Shown piece after piece: positions 25,493-34,734 of a stretch of 64,000 bases of DNA. Position numbers and translations under genes: made by a program. Positions within the stretch are counted from its first letter, which is position 1. Each line of letters starts with the position of its first letter. Location of the stretch: positions 62,001 to 126,000 of the forward strand of contig NZ_JACXIY010000005.1 of assembly GCF_014705655.1 (NCBI RefSeq), written 5' to 3'. The notes below the pieces were generated by a model that made no database searches, was not told where the DNA came from, and saw nothing but the letters and a program-made list of their open reading frames with translations. This DNA comes from Paenibacillus arenilitoris (GTDB lineage Bacteria > Bacillota > Bacilli > Paenibacillales > Paenibacillaceae).

Positions 25493-27523
25493 TTAGTTCG
25501 GCCCGCGGAACGGCGCGTTCATGAGCGGAAACACGCTGCGGAAGCCGGGCAGGCCGCGCTTGATTTCGACCGGCCCTTCCCATGTCATCGTCATGAGCTC
25601 GGTGATCAGCGGGTTTCTTTCCAGCTCGATGAACTGCCGCTTCTTCCAATCCGCCGCGTCGGTCGCGGTATCCGGCAATACGGGGATATCCGTAAACCGG
25701 ATTTTTTTCCATACGGCATCGGTAACGGCCGTCTCCCTTGTCGGGGCGGGCTCCAAATAGGCAATCTCCCGTATATGCTTCCAGTCCCACTTCGTGCCTG
25801 CCGCCGGTTTTTTCCGCTTGCCGTAACGATACCACAACACTTTGCCGTCGCGCGTGAACGCATAGATCACGCCGTCTCCCGCGGCAACGACCGCTTGAAA
25901 TCCGTTCCAGCCGGTGCCGATTTCATCGCGCGCCTCCCATTCGAGCGTCCCTTGCAGGTAGCCCGTATGCACGTGCCGCTCCAGTACGCCGTCCTGGCGA
26001 ATGGCGTAGATGACCCCGCCGCCGCCGGAGAACACCTTGACGAAATCGCCCCAGCCGTTTCCTACCTTAACCGATGGAGCCCAAGTGGTAACGTCTCCCC
26101 CGTACGATGCGCCGTCATGGCGGTACCAGATCAAGTCGCCGTTCGGCTGTATGCCGTAGATGACGTGCTCGCCGCCCGAGAAGACCGATTTGAAGCCCTG
26201 CCAGCCGTGCCCGACCTCCCGGGGTTCCCCCCGCCATTTGCCGGTTCCTTCGAAAAAGCCGTCGTGTCCGTACCACATCAGCTTGCCGTCCGGACGAATG
26301 CCGTAGACGGCGGCCCCGCCGCCCGAGAACACCGAAGTAAAATCCCCCCAGCCGTTGCCGATCTTGACCGGTCCCTTCCACTCGGCGGAACCGCCAGGAC
26401 GGCTTGCTTCCTCGTTGCGGTACCAGTGGAGATCGGCGTTCTGCGCGATCACGTAGAGAACGGCCGGTGCGTAAACCTCCGTCGTCGGAAATTGCCCGAT
26501 AAACGGTTTCTTAAGGGTACCTGCGCTCGAGACATGCTCCAGCGTCTCCGCCAGTCCTTGCAGCATATCGATCCCGGAAGCGCTCTCGGCATCAAGCTCC
26601 AGCGAAGGCGCTCCGAGGGTTGCGGGATCCACCGTGCACAGCACATGGTCGCTCTCCATCGTCAAATCGAAGTGATCGCCGCGCTTCAGGTCGCCGTCCA
26701 TCCAGTTCTGAACCTCGAAGAACCAGTTGCACACCCGGTTGACCGGATGCGCGCTGCCGGCGATCGCGAAGGCCCGGATTTGCCATTTGATGTTCTCCGC
26801 GATCGACTCAGGCGCTCCGAGCTCCCCGTCCGCGTATTTATCGAAGCCCGGCCGGACCGATACCGCGGCAAGGTGACGGGCGATCCGGCCCGCGTCGTCG
26901 TCCAGCCGCTCCTTGGCCCCGAGCTGTACGACCTTCTCCCGGGCGGCCAGCCAGGTCAGAACCGCCATCGCGTACACCGGGAGTGTCGGCAAATGTTTAA
27001 ATTGCTGCGGGGCCAGCGAGGTGACGGCGTGCGTGCTGCCGGTCTGCGGGTTAAAGACGTCCTTCGACACGACATCCGTCCATCTCCAGATGTCGAAGTC
27101 GTTGCGGATGAATTTGTCGAGCGTAATGCCGGCTTCATTGGCGGTCCGAACCGCCGCCTCCAAGTCCCGGGCCGGAGATTGCAGCGCCAGATTGGCCGTT
27201 CGAATCTCATCGAGATAATCCAGCAGGTCGCGGTTCGTTTGCCGGTTCGACTCGATGGCGACTTGATTGACCAGTTCGTCCATCCGCTGGTCGAGCAGGT
27301 TAAGAACGAAAATGATGCCGTCGATCTGCTTCTGCATATCCCGCAGCGCATCTTGGACCGAAGTGTCGTTCTCCAACCATTCCAGCACCTCCATAATAAA
27401 CGCGACGCCTCCGATGACCGTCGCGATCGCGGCCCCGGCCGGGCCGGCGGCAGGCAGCATGCCCGCCATCGTGCCCGCTACGGATGCTTCAAGCTTAAAG
27501 CCTTTTTCCGTAAACCCTGCCAT
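25493..27523 (-). CDS. Putative helical pore-forming-like protein with tachylectin-2-like propeller
   Basis: A 676-residue protein I do not recognise as a whole. Residues 12-50 form a long Ala/Gly-rich hydrophobic stretch, followed by amphipathic helices (50-130) and a mostly helical region to about 330, like N-terminal domains of alpha-helical pore formers. From about 354 on there are five repeats of about 48 residues with the pattern VIYGIxPDGxLxWYxHDG...W....VGxGWxxFxxVFSGG, as in five-bladed tachylectin-2-type sugar-binding propellers. A last half-repeat (WEGPVEIKRGLPGFRSVF, 648-665) comes after a 60-residue insert and may close the propeller. No signal peptide. ATG 27523 has AAGGAGG 8 bases upstream. 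Single gene with its own terminator. A toxin or lectin role is inference. Confidence 0.6.
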   Translation of the reverse strand: MAGFTEKGFKLEASVAGTMAGMLPAAGPAGAAIATVIGGVAFIMEVLEWLENDTSVQDALRDMQKQIDGIIFVLNLLDQRMDELVNQVAIESNRQTNRDLLDYLDEIRTANLALQSPARDLEAAVRTANEAGITLDKFIRNDFDIWRWTDVVSKDVFNPQTGSTHAVTSLAPQQFKHLPTLPVYAMAVLTWLAAREKVVQLGAKERLDDDAGRIARHLAAVSVRPGFDKYADGELGAPESIAENIKWQIRAFAIAGSAHPVNRVCNWFFEVQNWMDGDLKRGDHFDLTMESDHVLCTVDPATLGAPSLELDAESASGIDMLQGLAETLEHVSSAGTLKKPFIGQFPTTEVYAPAVLYVIAQNADLHWYRNEEASRPGGSAEWKGPVKIGNGWGDFTSVFSGGGAAVYGIRPDGKLMWYGHDGFFEGTGKWRGEPREVGHGWQGFKSVFSGGEHVIYGIQPNGDLIWYRHDGASYGGDVTTWAPSVKVGNGWGDFVKVFSGGGGVIYAIRQDGVLERHVHTGYLQGTLEWEARDEIGTGWNGFQAVVAAGDGVIYAFTRDGKVLWYRYGKRKKPAAGTKWDWKHIREIAYLEPAPTRETAVTDAVWKKIRFTDIPVLPDTATDAADWKKRQFIELERNPLITELMTMTWEGPVEIKRGLPGFRSVFPLMNAPFRGPN

Positions 27524-27716
27524 AAACAAATCCTCCTTAAGGTGGAATCGTTTGAACGCAGCTCCCGTGACAATCCCCGCTAAGTACGCAATTGAACGGC
27601 GCCAATTCGGTGAGAGTCTATCATTCCGAAGTGGCAGTCGTCAATCAACTTAAATACCCATTTTTATCCACAAAATAAACCGGGATTTTAACCGAGGTAC
27701 GCTGGACATCCGCTAC

Positions 27717-27759
27717 AAAAAAAAGCATCGAACCCCTTGTCTATCAAAGGGTTCGATGC
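27717..27759 (-). terminator. Terminator of the TrmH-type methyltransferase gene
   Basis: Stem GCATCGAACCC/GGGTTCGATGC-type with a run of eight or more T on the minus strand, 10 bp past the stop codon at 27,770. Confidence 0.85.
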
Positions 27760-27769
27760 CTATCGGCCG

Positions 27770-28579
27770 TTACCGGTATCGCCGCTGCCGCAAGCATTCA
27801 TAGAGCAAAACGGTCGAAGCCATGGCCACGTTAAGCGATTCGGCCTCGCCGGCCATCGGAATGATGACCGATTCGTCGACCAGCGCCCGCACCGCCTCGG
27901 ACAAGCCGTCGGATTCGCTGCCCATGAGCAGCCAGGTCGGCTGCGTCCAGTCGTAGCCGTAGCAAGTATGCTCCGCTTGCAGACTCGTCCCGACGAGCTT
28001 CGCGCCTCTTGCCCTCGCCTTCGGAAGAAGCTCCGTCAGATCGGCCTCGATGATCGGCAGATGGAACAGCGAGCCCATCGTCGAGCGTACCGTCTTCGGG
28101 TTGTACAAGTCGACGCAGCCTTTGCCGAGCACGACAGCGTCCGCGCCCACGGCGTCGGCGCTGCGGATGATCGTACCCGCGTTGCCCGGGTCGCGAACGC
28201 CGTCCAGCGCGACGACGAGGCAATCGCCGCCGAACAACGCTTCCGGGTCCGCCGACAGCTTCGCGACGACGGCGAACGCCGGCGGCGGCGTATCCGTCCC
28301 GGTACACTTCGCCATGACGGCCCGCGAAGCTTGAATCCAATCCGCCTTGACGTCCGTCCGCGTCCTCTCCCGGAGCAGCTCGGCCGGCAAGCCGCGCTCC
28401 GCATCGTACACGATGGCCGATACGTCCGCCTTGCCCTTCAGCGCCTCCAGAATCAGATGGATGCCTTCAATGATAAATCGGCCGGCGCGGTCTCGGTATT
28501 TTTTGTCCAGCAGGGAGGCCCACTGCTTGGCCTTCTCGTTCTGGACGGAGGCGATCATTTGATCTTGATATTCGTTCAT
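27770..28579 (-). CDS. TrmH-family (SpoU) RNA 2'-O-methyltransferase
   Basis: A 269-residue SPOUT methyltransferase that would methylate rRNA or tRNA ribose using S-adenosylmethionine. All three SpoU motifs are present: LDGVRDPGNAGTIIRSADA, LLMGSESDGLS and IPMAGEAESLNVAMASTVLLYE. The N-terminal 75 residues form the usual substrate-binding domain (AKQWASLLDKKYRDRAGRFIIEG). ATG 28579 is preceded by GGAAGG. An upstream in-frame extension to 28732 overlaps the KtrA gene and is rejected. KtrA gene lies immediately upstream with an 8-bp gap, so they may be cotranscribed. Confidence 0.87.
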   Translation of the reverse strand: MNEYQDQMIASVQNEKAKQWASLLDKKYRDRAGRFIIEGIHLILEALKGKADVSAIVYDAERGLPAELLRERTRTDVKADWIQASRAVMAKCTGTDTPPPAFAVVAKLSADPEALFGGDCLVVALDGVRDPGNAGTIIRSADAVGADAVVLGKGCVDLYNPKTVRSTMGSLFHLPIIEADLTELLPKARARGAKLVGTSLQAEHTCYGYDWTQPTWLLMGSESDGLSEAVRALVDESVIIPMAGEAESLNVAMASTVLLYECLRQRRYR

Positions 28580-28587
28580 CGTTTTCG

Positions 28588-29253
28588 TTAACCTTCCGAA
28601 TAAGCGATTTCCAGATTTTTTAAATCCGAGTTTTTGCCGACGACGACGATCACGTCCTCTTTGCCGATCAAATCGTCCGCGTAAGGCGCGATATTCATCG
28701 AGGTGCCTGTTTTGATCGCCATGACGTTGCATTTATATTTCGCGCGGATGTCGAGCTGCTTCAAGCTTTTGCCGATCATTTGCTCCGGCGCCTTAAGCTC
28801 GATGATGCTGTAATCATCCGATATTTCGATATAGTCGAGAATGTTCGGCGATACCAGATGATGCGCAACGCGCTGCCCCATGTCCCGCTCCGGGAAAACG
28901 ACCTTGTCCGCCCCGATTTTATGGACGACCTTGCCGTGCAGCTCGCTTTGCGCCTTGACGATGAGCATCTTCACGCCCAGATCCTTCAAGATCAATGTCG
29001 TCAGAATACTCGACTGAATATCTTGTCCGATCGCCACGACGACGACGTCGAAATTCCGGATGCCGAGCGCCCTGAGCGCTTCCTCATCGGTGCAATCCGC
29101 CGCTACCGCATGCGTTACGCTACCTACGACCTCCTGCACCCGCTGCTCGCTGGAGTCGATCGCAAGCACCTCGAAGCCCATATCCGTCAACGATTTGGCA
29201 ACGCTGGAGCCGAAGCGCCCCATGCCGATGACCGCGTACTGTTTTTTCGCCAT
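28588..29253 (-). CDS. ktrA: KtrA/TrkA-type potassium channel regulatory protein
   Basis: A 221-residue cytosolic RCK protein that gates a KtrB-type K+ channel, important in osmotic stress. The Rossmann fold GMGRFGSSVAKSL (10-22) with acidic residue at IDSS binds nucleotides; the C-terminal TrkA_C domain starts near 135. The matching membrane subunit is not in this window. It could be either KtrA or KtrC; the symbol is a family label. ATG 29253 has AAGGAGG about 11 bases upstream; a frame continuing to 29592 is ignored. Confidence 0.87.
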   Translation of the reverse strand: MAKKQYAVIGMGRFGSSVAKSLTDMGFEVLAIDSSEQRVQEVVGSVTHAVAADCTDEEALRALGIRNFDVVVVAIGQDIQSSILTTLILKDLGVKMLIVKAQSELHGKVVHKIGADKVVFPERDMGQRVAHHLVSPNILDYIEISDDYSIIELKAPEQMIGKSLKQLDIRAKYKCNVMAIKTGTSMNIAPYADDLIGKEDVIVVVGKNSDLKNLEIAYSEG

Positions 29254-29300
29254 TGTTACCGTATCCTCCTTGCAGGGATGACTGCCGCGTTCTTCTCCAC

Positions 29301-29306
29301 AGTATA
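29301..29306 (-). promoter_or_regulatory. Extended -10 of the ktrA promoter
   Basis: Minus-strand TGG-TATACT, an extended -10 element, about 50 bp upstream of ktrA. No good -35 is visible. Confidence 0.4.
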
Positions 29307-29394
29307 CCATAGCCGGCGGGTTTGGATGAAAACGGCATTTTCCGGATATAGTAAACGGGTAAAAAAATGAGAATGCGACAGGAGGTACATTCAA

Positions 29395-29628
29395 TTGAAT
29401 ACCATTGATTTGCGTCAAGCGATCGTCATGCGCGTACAGGACAATTCCGCGCAAGAGCTCTCCGAGGTGATCGAGGATTCGATCGGGGCGGACGAGCAGA
29501 CGCTGCCCGGCCTGGGCGTGCTGTTCGAGATGATCTGGCAGCATTCCACCGAGCCGGAGCAGCATCGCATGGTCGATTCGCTGTACAAGCATCTACATCA
29601 CAACGAACGCGCGAACCCGTCTCAATAA
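29395..29628 (+). CDS. sspI: Small acid-soluble spore protein I
   Basis: A 77-residue SspI-family protein found in the spore core. It matches the family through the LPGLGVLFEMIWQH block (residues 37-50) and the N-terminal LRQAIVMRV-x-N pattern. TTG start at 29395 with AGGAGGT 8 bases upstream. In known species it is made in the forespore under sigma G; I did not find a convincing sigma-G promoter. The C-terminus is a few residues longer than the Bacillus protein. Its stop overlaps the convergent phnM-like gene by 7 bp. Confidence 0.88.
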   Translation: MNTIDLRQAIVMRVQDNSAQELSEVIEDSIGADEQTLPGLGVLFEMIWQHSTEPEQHRMVDSLYKHLHHNERANPSQ

Positions 29629-30827
29629 CGCGTCGACGCCCGGTAGACGGCCTGCCCGCCGACGATCGTATCCGTCACCCAAGGCAGCCCTTCAAAACGG
29701 TCGACGACGATTAGATCGGCCGCTTTGCCCGGCTCGATGGAACCGAGCTCGCCATCCGCGCGAAGCGCCTGCGCCGGATGGAGCGTCGCCATCCGGACGG
29801 CTTCCGGCAGAGCGGCCACCCCTTCGTCGGCCAGCTTGAAGACGGCCGCTAGCATCGAGGACGGGTGGTAGTCCGAGCACAATATATCCGCCGCTCCGGC
29901 GGATACGGCGTCGAGCGCCCGCAAGTTTTTGTCATGCGAGACGCCCCTTACGACGTTGGGGGCGCCGACGCAAACGTGTAGCCCCCGCTTCGCCGCATGC
30001 ATCGCGGTTTCCAGATTGATCGGGAATTCGCATACGGAAACGCCGTACCCGATCGACTCCTCCACTTTGTCCGCGGAATCGTCGTCATGCGAGGCGACGG
30101 CAATGCCGCGCTCGCCGGCAAGTCGGCCGAGCCGCCGCAGCCCCTCCCAATCCACCCGCTTCCTCCGCTCCGTCAGATCGGCCACGATCTCGCGAACTTC
30201 TTCGGCGTTCACGCCTTGATTTTTCATCACGTACCGCTCGAAGGAACCCGGCGCCCGGTATTGGCCCTGCCCCGGCGAATGGTCCATGAACGACAAATAA
30301 TCGATCGCGTTCCCGTTCAAATAGTTTTCCACGATCGCCATGCCGGCCAGATGGGATACTTCGAACCGCAAATGAATTTTGTTGCGCACCATCGACCTTC
30401 GGCTCCGGTAGGCGCGAATATGCTCGACCATGCCGGTAAGCAGATGGTCGCCGCGCAAGCTAAGCCCGACCCCCAGCGACAACGAATGGTACATCGTCGT
30501 AATGCCGTGCGCCGGCAGCTTCCGCTCGAATTCGAGCAGCGCCATATCCAGCGGAAACAGCGTGTTCGGACGCGGCTGCACCTCCTTCTCGATCGCGTCG
30601 CAATGAATGTCGATCAAGCCGGGCAGCACGTAGCGCCCCCTCGCGTCGATCGATTCGGCGTCCGGATGCCGTCGCAGCCACTCCGCCACGCCTTCCTCGT
30701 CGCCAAGCACGGCGTCGATGCGCCCGTCCTTGACGGCAACCGCTCCCTCAAGCAGCCGATCCGGCAGCGCTACCGTTCCATTTTTTACGATTAGCGGATT
30801 TATTATCGAATTCATCCCATTGCTCAT
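29622..30827 (-). CDS. phnM: PhnM-like amidohydrolase (ribose methylphosphonate triphosphate diphosphatase)
   Basis: A 401-residue amidohydrolase. The LPGLIDIHCDAIEKEVQPRPNT block with its PRP motif is diagnostic of PhnM, which hydrolyses alpha-D-ribose 1-methylphosphonate 5-triphosphate in the carbon-phosphorus lyase pathway; ASHDDD and CSDYHPSSML complete the metal site. No other phn gene is in the window, so it is an orphan and may act on another substrate. I chose ATG 30827 with AAGGGG upstream; ATGs at 30863 and 30815 are possible. Convergent with sspI. Confidence 0.78.
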   Translation of the reverse strand: MSNGMNSIINPLIVKNGTVALPDRLLEGAVAVKDGRIDAVLGDEEGVAEWLRRHPDAESIDARGRYVLPGLIDIHCDAIEKEVQPRPNTLFPLDMALLEFERKLPAHGITTMYHSLSLGVGLSLRGDHLLTGMVEHIRAYRSRRSMVRNKIHLRFEVSHLAGMAIVENYLNGNAIDYLSFMDHSPGQGQYRAPGSFERYVMKNQGVNAEEVREIVADLTERRKRVDWEGLRRLGRLAGERGIAVASHDDDSADKVEESIGYGVSVCEFPINLETAMHAAKRGLHVCVGAPNVVRGVSHDKNLRALDAVSAGAADILCSDYHPSSMLAAVFKLADEGVAALPEAVRMATLHPAQALRADGELGSIEPGKAADLIVVDRFEGLPWVTDTIVGGQAVYRASTRY

Positions 30828-31022
30828 CGGTTCGGTCGTCCCCTTATCCATACGTCGTTTCATCCAAATAAGCTTACCATATCCAGGAGGCGAAAATCAT
30901 CCGCAGGCGAGCGGAAAGCGCCGCGCTGCGCCTAACCCGACAAAATGATAAAAATGTCCCACGCCGCGCCATTCCAGCTCCCGCTAACCTGCGTTATTCT
31001 TAGGGAAGGAGGCGATTATCCA

Positions 31023-32561
31023 GTGAAGAAGAAACCGAACATTTTGCTTATTACGAGCGACCAGCAGCATTGGAATACGATCGGCGCGTTTCAAAGCGAG
31101 GTGCATACGCCGAATTTGGACCGGCTCGTCCGCGAAGGGACGACTTTCACCAGAGCCTATTGCCCGAATCCGACGTGTACGCCGAGCCGGGCGTCCATCA
31201 TAACCGGCATGTACCCGAGCCAGCACGGCGCCTGGACGCTCGGAACGAAACTGCTGGAGGACCGGCACTGCGTCGGCGACGACTTCGCGGCGGACGGCTG
31301 CAAGACCGCCCTCATCGGCAAAGCCCACTTCCAGCCGCTCCGTTCGACGGACGAATATCCGTCCATGGAAGCGTATCCGACGCTGCAGGACTTGGACCTG
31401 TGGCGCGGCTTCGAAGGCCCGTTCTACGGCTTCGATCATGTCGAGCTCGCCCGCAACCATACGAACGAGAGCCACGTCGGCCAGCATTACGCCTTATGGA
31501 TGGAGGAGAAGGGCTGCGCGAACTGGCGGGACTATTTCCTTCCGCCGACCGGCACGATGGATCCCGGCCTCACGTACAAATGGCCGATTCCGGAGGAATA
31601 CCACTACAACACCTGGATCGCGGAGCGGTCGAACGCGCTGCTCGAGCAGTATGCCAAGGACGGCGACAGCTTCTTCCTCTGGTCGAGCTTCTTCGATCCG
31701 CATCCGGAATATTTGGTGCCGGAGCCTTGGGATACGATGTACGATCCCGAAACGTTAACGATCCCGGGCCTGACGCCTGGCGAGCATGATAACAATCCGC
31801 CCCATTTCGGCAAAACGCAGGAGGACAACCCCGACTTCTCCGACCTGCTGGAGTCCGGTTACGGCGTTCACGGCTACCGTTCCCATCACTACTACGAGTA
31901 CGGCAACAAGTTCAAGCTTACGGAGGACGACCGCAAGAAGCTCGTCTCCGTCTACTACGGCATGGTCAGCATGATGGACAAATACATCGGCCGCATTCTG
32001 GATAAGCTGGACGAGCTGGGCCTCGCCGACGATACGATCGTCGTCTTCACGTCCGACCACGGCCATTTCTTCGGCCAGCACGGCCTGCAGGCCAAGGGCG
32101 GCTTCCATTACGAGGACCTGATCCGGATTCCGTTCATCGTTCGTTACCCGGGGCGTGTGCCCGCCGGGGCGCAATCGGACGCGATCCAGTCGCTCGTCGA
32201 TCTCGCGCCGACGCTGCTTTCCTACCGCGGAATCCCGGTCCCGCACGCGATGACCGGCGTGGATCAGAGCGAGGTATGGAACGGCGCGAAGTCAAGCGCC
32301 CGCGACCATGCCATCGTCGAATTCCGCCACGAGCCGACGACCATCCACCAGAAGACGTACGTAGACGACCGCTACAAAATAACGGTTTACTACAACCAAA
32401 CGTACGGCGAGCTGTTCGATTTGCGGGAAGATCCGCAGGAGCTGCGCAACCTGTGGGACGATCCCGCAAGCGCCGGATTGAAGGCCGAGCTGATGCTGAA
32501 GTACATCTGGGCCGAGCTCGGCAAAGAATCGATGCCGATGCCGCGCATCTGGCACGCCTGA
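31023..32561 (+). CDS. Sulfatase family protein (arylsulfatase-like)
   Basis: A 512-residue type I sulfatase of the alkaline phosphatase superfamily. The CTPSR motif (Cys52, to be changed to formylglycine) and metal ligands TSDQQ (Asp13) and TSDHGHFFGQHG are intact. No signal peptide, so it probably works on imported sulfated sugars, or is a choline-sulfatase/iduronate-type hydrolase; substrate is undefined. I chose GTG 31023, which has AAGGAGG 10 bases upstream and begins KKKPNILLITSD; the open frame starting at 30945 lacks a good site. Faces the DUF4965 gene; a terminator follows. Confidence 0.87.
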   Translation: MKKKPNILLITSDQQHWNTIGAFQSEVHTPNLDRLVREGTTFTRAYCPNPTCTPSRASIITGMYPSQHGAWTLGTKLLEDRHCVGDDFAADGCKTALIGKAHFQPLRSTDEYPSMEAYPTLQDLDLWRGFEGPFYGFDHVELARNHTNESHVGQHYALWMEEKGCANWRDYFLPPTGTMDPGLTYKWPIPEEYHYNTWIAERSNALLEQYAKDGDSFFLWSSFFDPHPEYLVPEPWDTMYDPETLTIPGLTPGEHDNNPPHFGKTQEDNPDFSDLLESGYGVHGYRSHHYYEYGNKFKLTEDDRKKLVSVYYGMVSMMDKYIGRILDKLDELGLADDTIVVFTSDHGHFFGQHGLQAKGGFHYEDLIRIPFIVRYPGRVPAGAQSDAIQSLVDLAPTLLSYRGIPVPHAMTGVDQSEVWNGAKSSARDHAIVEFRHEPTTIHQKTYVDDRYKITVYYNQTYGELFDLREDPQELRNLWDDPASAGLKAELMLKYIWAELGKESMPMPRIWHA

Positions 32562-32566
32562 CGCGA

Positions 32567-32611
32567 ACAGACCTCCGTCCCGCGGTTTCTGCGGGCGGAG
32601 GTCTGTTTTTT
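32567..32611 (+). terminator. Terminator of the sulfatase gene
   Basis: ACAGACCTCCG and CGGAGGTCTGT arms followed by TTTTTT, starting 5 bp after the stop codon. Confidence 0.88.
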
Positions 32612-32629
32612 CTATGATTCTATACGCCG

Positions 32630-34630
32630 CTAAGCGAACTCCTTAAGCAATTTGATGAACAGCCCGCCGACGACCGACCGGTTCTGGAAGTTCATCTGCT
32701 TCGCCGTCGACGTATCGTACCAATCGGTCATCGGAACGCGGTTGCCGGACTCGTGCATGGCCAGCCACAGCGGCTCGATCATCCGCTCGAAGCCTTCCTT
32801 GGTCGGCGCAAGCGCCGCGCACCAGACGAGCCAATCCGACTTCGTATACGTATTCCGGCTGTCGAGCGGGATGCCGTACCGGTTCTGCTTGGCCGAATAA
32901 TAAGAAATTTCCCGTTCGACGACTTCCTTCGGGAACAGCTCCAGGCCGAAGAAACGGTCCCATACGAGATTGTATTTCATGCTCCAAGTGTCCGACGCGC
33001 TGTCGAACGTCAGCTTGTAATGATCGCCCGCACCAGCCATCTCCGCCCACTGTGCCGCATTTTCCTTCGCCGCCCGGGCGTAGCGCGCTTCCTCTTCCTT
33101 CTTGCCAAGCATGCCGCATAAGATCGAGTAGGAGCCGAGGCCGAGGATGGCTTTGACGGAAAGATTGGCGTTATGCGCCAAATGGCCGGCAAAGTCGTCG
33201 GTGCACAGCTGATTGTCAGGATCGAGGCCGTGCTTCAGCAAATAATCGGCCCAATCGCTCAGAAGGGACCAATGCTCCTCCGCAAATCGCGCGTCTTTCT
33301 CGTAAGAGCATACAGCGGCGGCCATGATGAGCATATTGCCGCATTCTTCGATCGGCATTTGGCTCTCCCGCGCGTTCTCGCCGTACACCTGCCCATTCGC
33401 CTTCGGGTAGCAGCCTGCGTCATGGGGGGCGAACTCGAATACCCACGCCTCGCTGGCGGCATACCGGAAGATCGGCCGCATCATGCCTTTGACGAGCTCG
33501 GGATTGTACCGCAGGAACAACGGGATGGACGGATAGCTGACGTCTACCGTCGCGATGCAGCCGTTGCTGAAATTTTCTTTCGAGAAGAACAGCGTATTGC
33601 CCTTCCCGTCCGTCACCAGCTTATGGGCCGCGACGGCCTGCCTGTAGGCGAGCGAAAGCAGCTGCTCGTACTTCGCTCCTCCCGCAGCCTCGCTGTCCCG
33701 CTTAAGCTCACGGTTGAATGCTTCGCATCGTTCCAAAATGTCCCCGTACTGCTCCGCCGCGGCCGCAAGCATCTCCTCGAAGGACATCCCGTTTCGGCGC
33801 CAATACGCTTCCAGTGGCTCGCCGAAATATTCAATGGAACGGATATCGTCGTACGCGGCCATGACGAATCGGGACCGCGGCTCCGCATCGACGCGGCCGA
33901 AATCGATCGCGGCGGCCATGACCGGCGTCTCGTCCGCCGCCGCGCGAGGCTGGCGCTCATCGTCCTTGGGCGGCAGTTGGCCGGTGTCCGCGAACCGCCT
34001 TCTGACATCGGAAGGCTGAATGGCCGTCTGTACGCCGTTTTCTTGCGGCACGGCCAGATAGCAGTAGCCCCAATCGATTCTCGTATCGTCCCCGGTGCGC
34101 TGCAGAATCGGCTGCTCCACCGTTCCGATGCGCATGGCGGTCAGCCCGCCGCGCAGCTTATCGCGGGACCAGGCGACCGTCTGATCCGTCGTATGCACGC
34201 ACAGCTCGGCGGACATATCCACGTACAGCTGAACGTCGTGCGGCTTGCCGTCGACGGAACGGACGCGGAAGGAGACGTAGGTGACGGGCCTCGACAACAG
34301 GTCCAGGTCGTCCGGCAGCAGCGGCGTCGTGAAGTCGGCCGTAAGCTCTACGCCGTTTTTCTCCATCACGTAGCGGGTCGTCAGCGGATCGACCTGCACG
34401 CGGATTTGGCGCATCGTCTCCGGCGGCTCCCCGCCGCGGCCGTCAAGCTCGGCTTTGCCCATGAATACGCTTGCAACTCCGTCGATTCGAATAAGGCCCG
34501 CCATGCTGTTGCGCTTATTGGTCCAGTGCACCGTGTGATCGTCGTAGAGGCGATCCGCCGCCGACCATACGCTGAAATAAGGATCCACCGTAATGAGAGG
34601 CACCGACGGGGGACGAAAGGCTGAAGACAT
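32630..34630 (-). CDS. Glutaminase-family protein (DUF5127-DUF4965-DUF1793)
   Basis: A 666-residue protein with the three-part layout of the GtaA-like glutaminase family: an N-terminal beta domain (PPSVPLITVDPYFSVWSAADRLYDDHTVHW, DUF5127), DUF4965 around 240-430, and the C-terminal (alpha/alpha)6 DUF1793 region (GSYSILCGMLGKKEE, WLVWCAALA). Many bacterial members lie in glycan loci and resemble glycoside hydrolases more than glutaminases, so I do not assert a substrate. No signal peptide. ATG 34630 has AAGGAG 8 bases upstream. Convergent with the sulfatase. Confidence 0.82.
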   Translation of the reverse strand: MSSAFRPPSVPLITVDPYFSVWSAADRLYDDHTVHWTNKRNSMAGLIRIDGVASVFMGKAELDGRGGEPPETMRQIRVQVDPLTTRYVMEKNGVELTADFTTPLLPDDLDLLSRPVTYVSFRVRSVDGKPHDVQLYVDMSAELCVHTTDQTVAWSRDKLRGGLTAMRIGTVEQPILQRTGDDTRIDWGYCYLAVPQENGVQTAIQPSDVRRRFADTGQLPPKDDERQPRAAADETPVMAAAIDFGRVDAEPRSRFVMAAYDDIRSIEYFGEPLEAYWRRNGMSFEEMLAAAAEQYGDILERCEAFNRELKRDSEAAGGAKYEQLLSLAYRQAVAAHKLVTDGKGNTLFFSKENFSNGCIATVDVSYPSIPLFLRYNPELVKGMMRPIFRYAASEAWVFEFAPHDAGCYPKANGQVYGENARESQMPIEECGNMLIMAAAVCSYEKDARFAEEHWSLLSDWADYLLKHGLDPDNQLCTDDFAGHLAHNANLSVKAILGLGSYSILCGMLGKKEEEARYARAAKENAAQWAEMAGAGDHYKLTFDSASDTWSMKYNLVWDRFFGLELFPKEVVEREISYYSAKQNRYGIPLDSRNTYTKSDWLVWCAALAPTKEGFERMIEPLWLAMHESGNRVPMTDWYDTSTAKQMNFQNRSVVGGLFIKLLKEFA

Positions 34631-34734
34631 GTGAACAGCTCCTTTGTAAAAGTAAATGGATGCTTGATTTTATTCGGTCACGAAATAGGATTCGTCAAGC
34701 AACGCCCATTTCCTTTACCGTCACTCGAATGAAG

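Noticed and set aside
25319..27583. 754-residue frame on the plus strand
   Set aside because: Antisense shadow of the propeller protein, which has a better ribosome binding site and clear repeats.
29300..29394. Sigma-G promoter for sspI
   Set aside because: No sequence close enough to the known -35 and -10 boxes at correct spacing could be found by eye.
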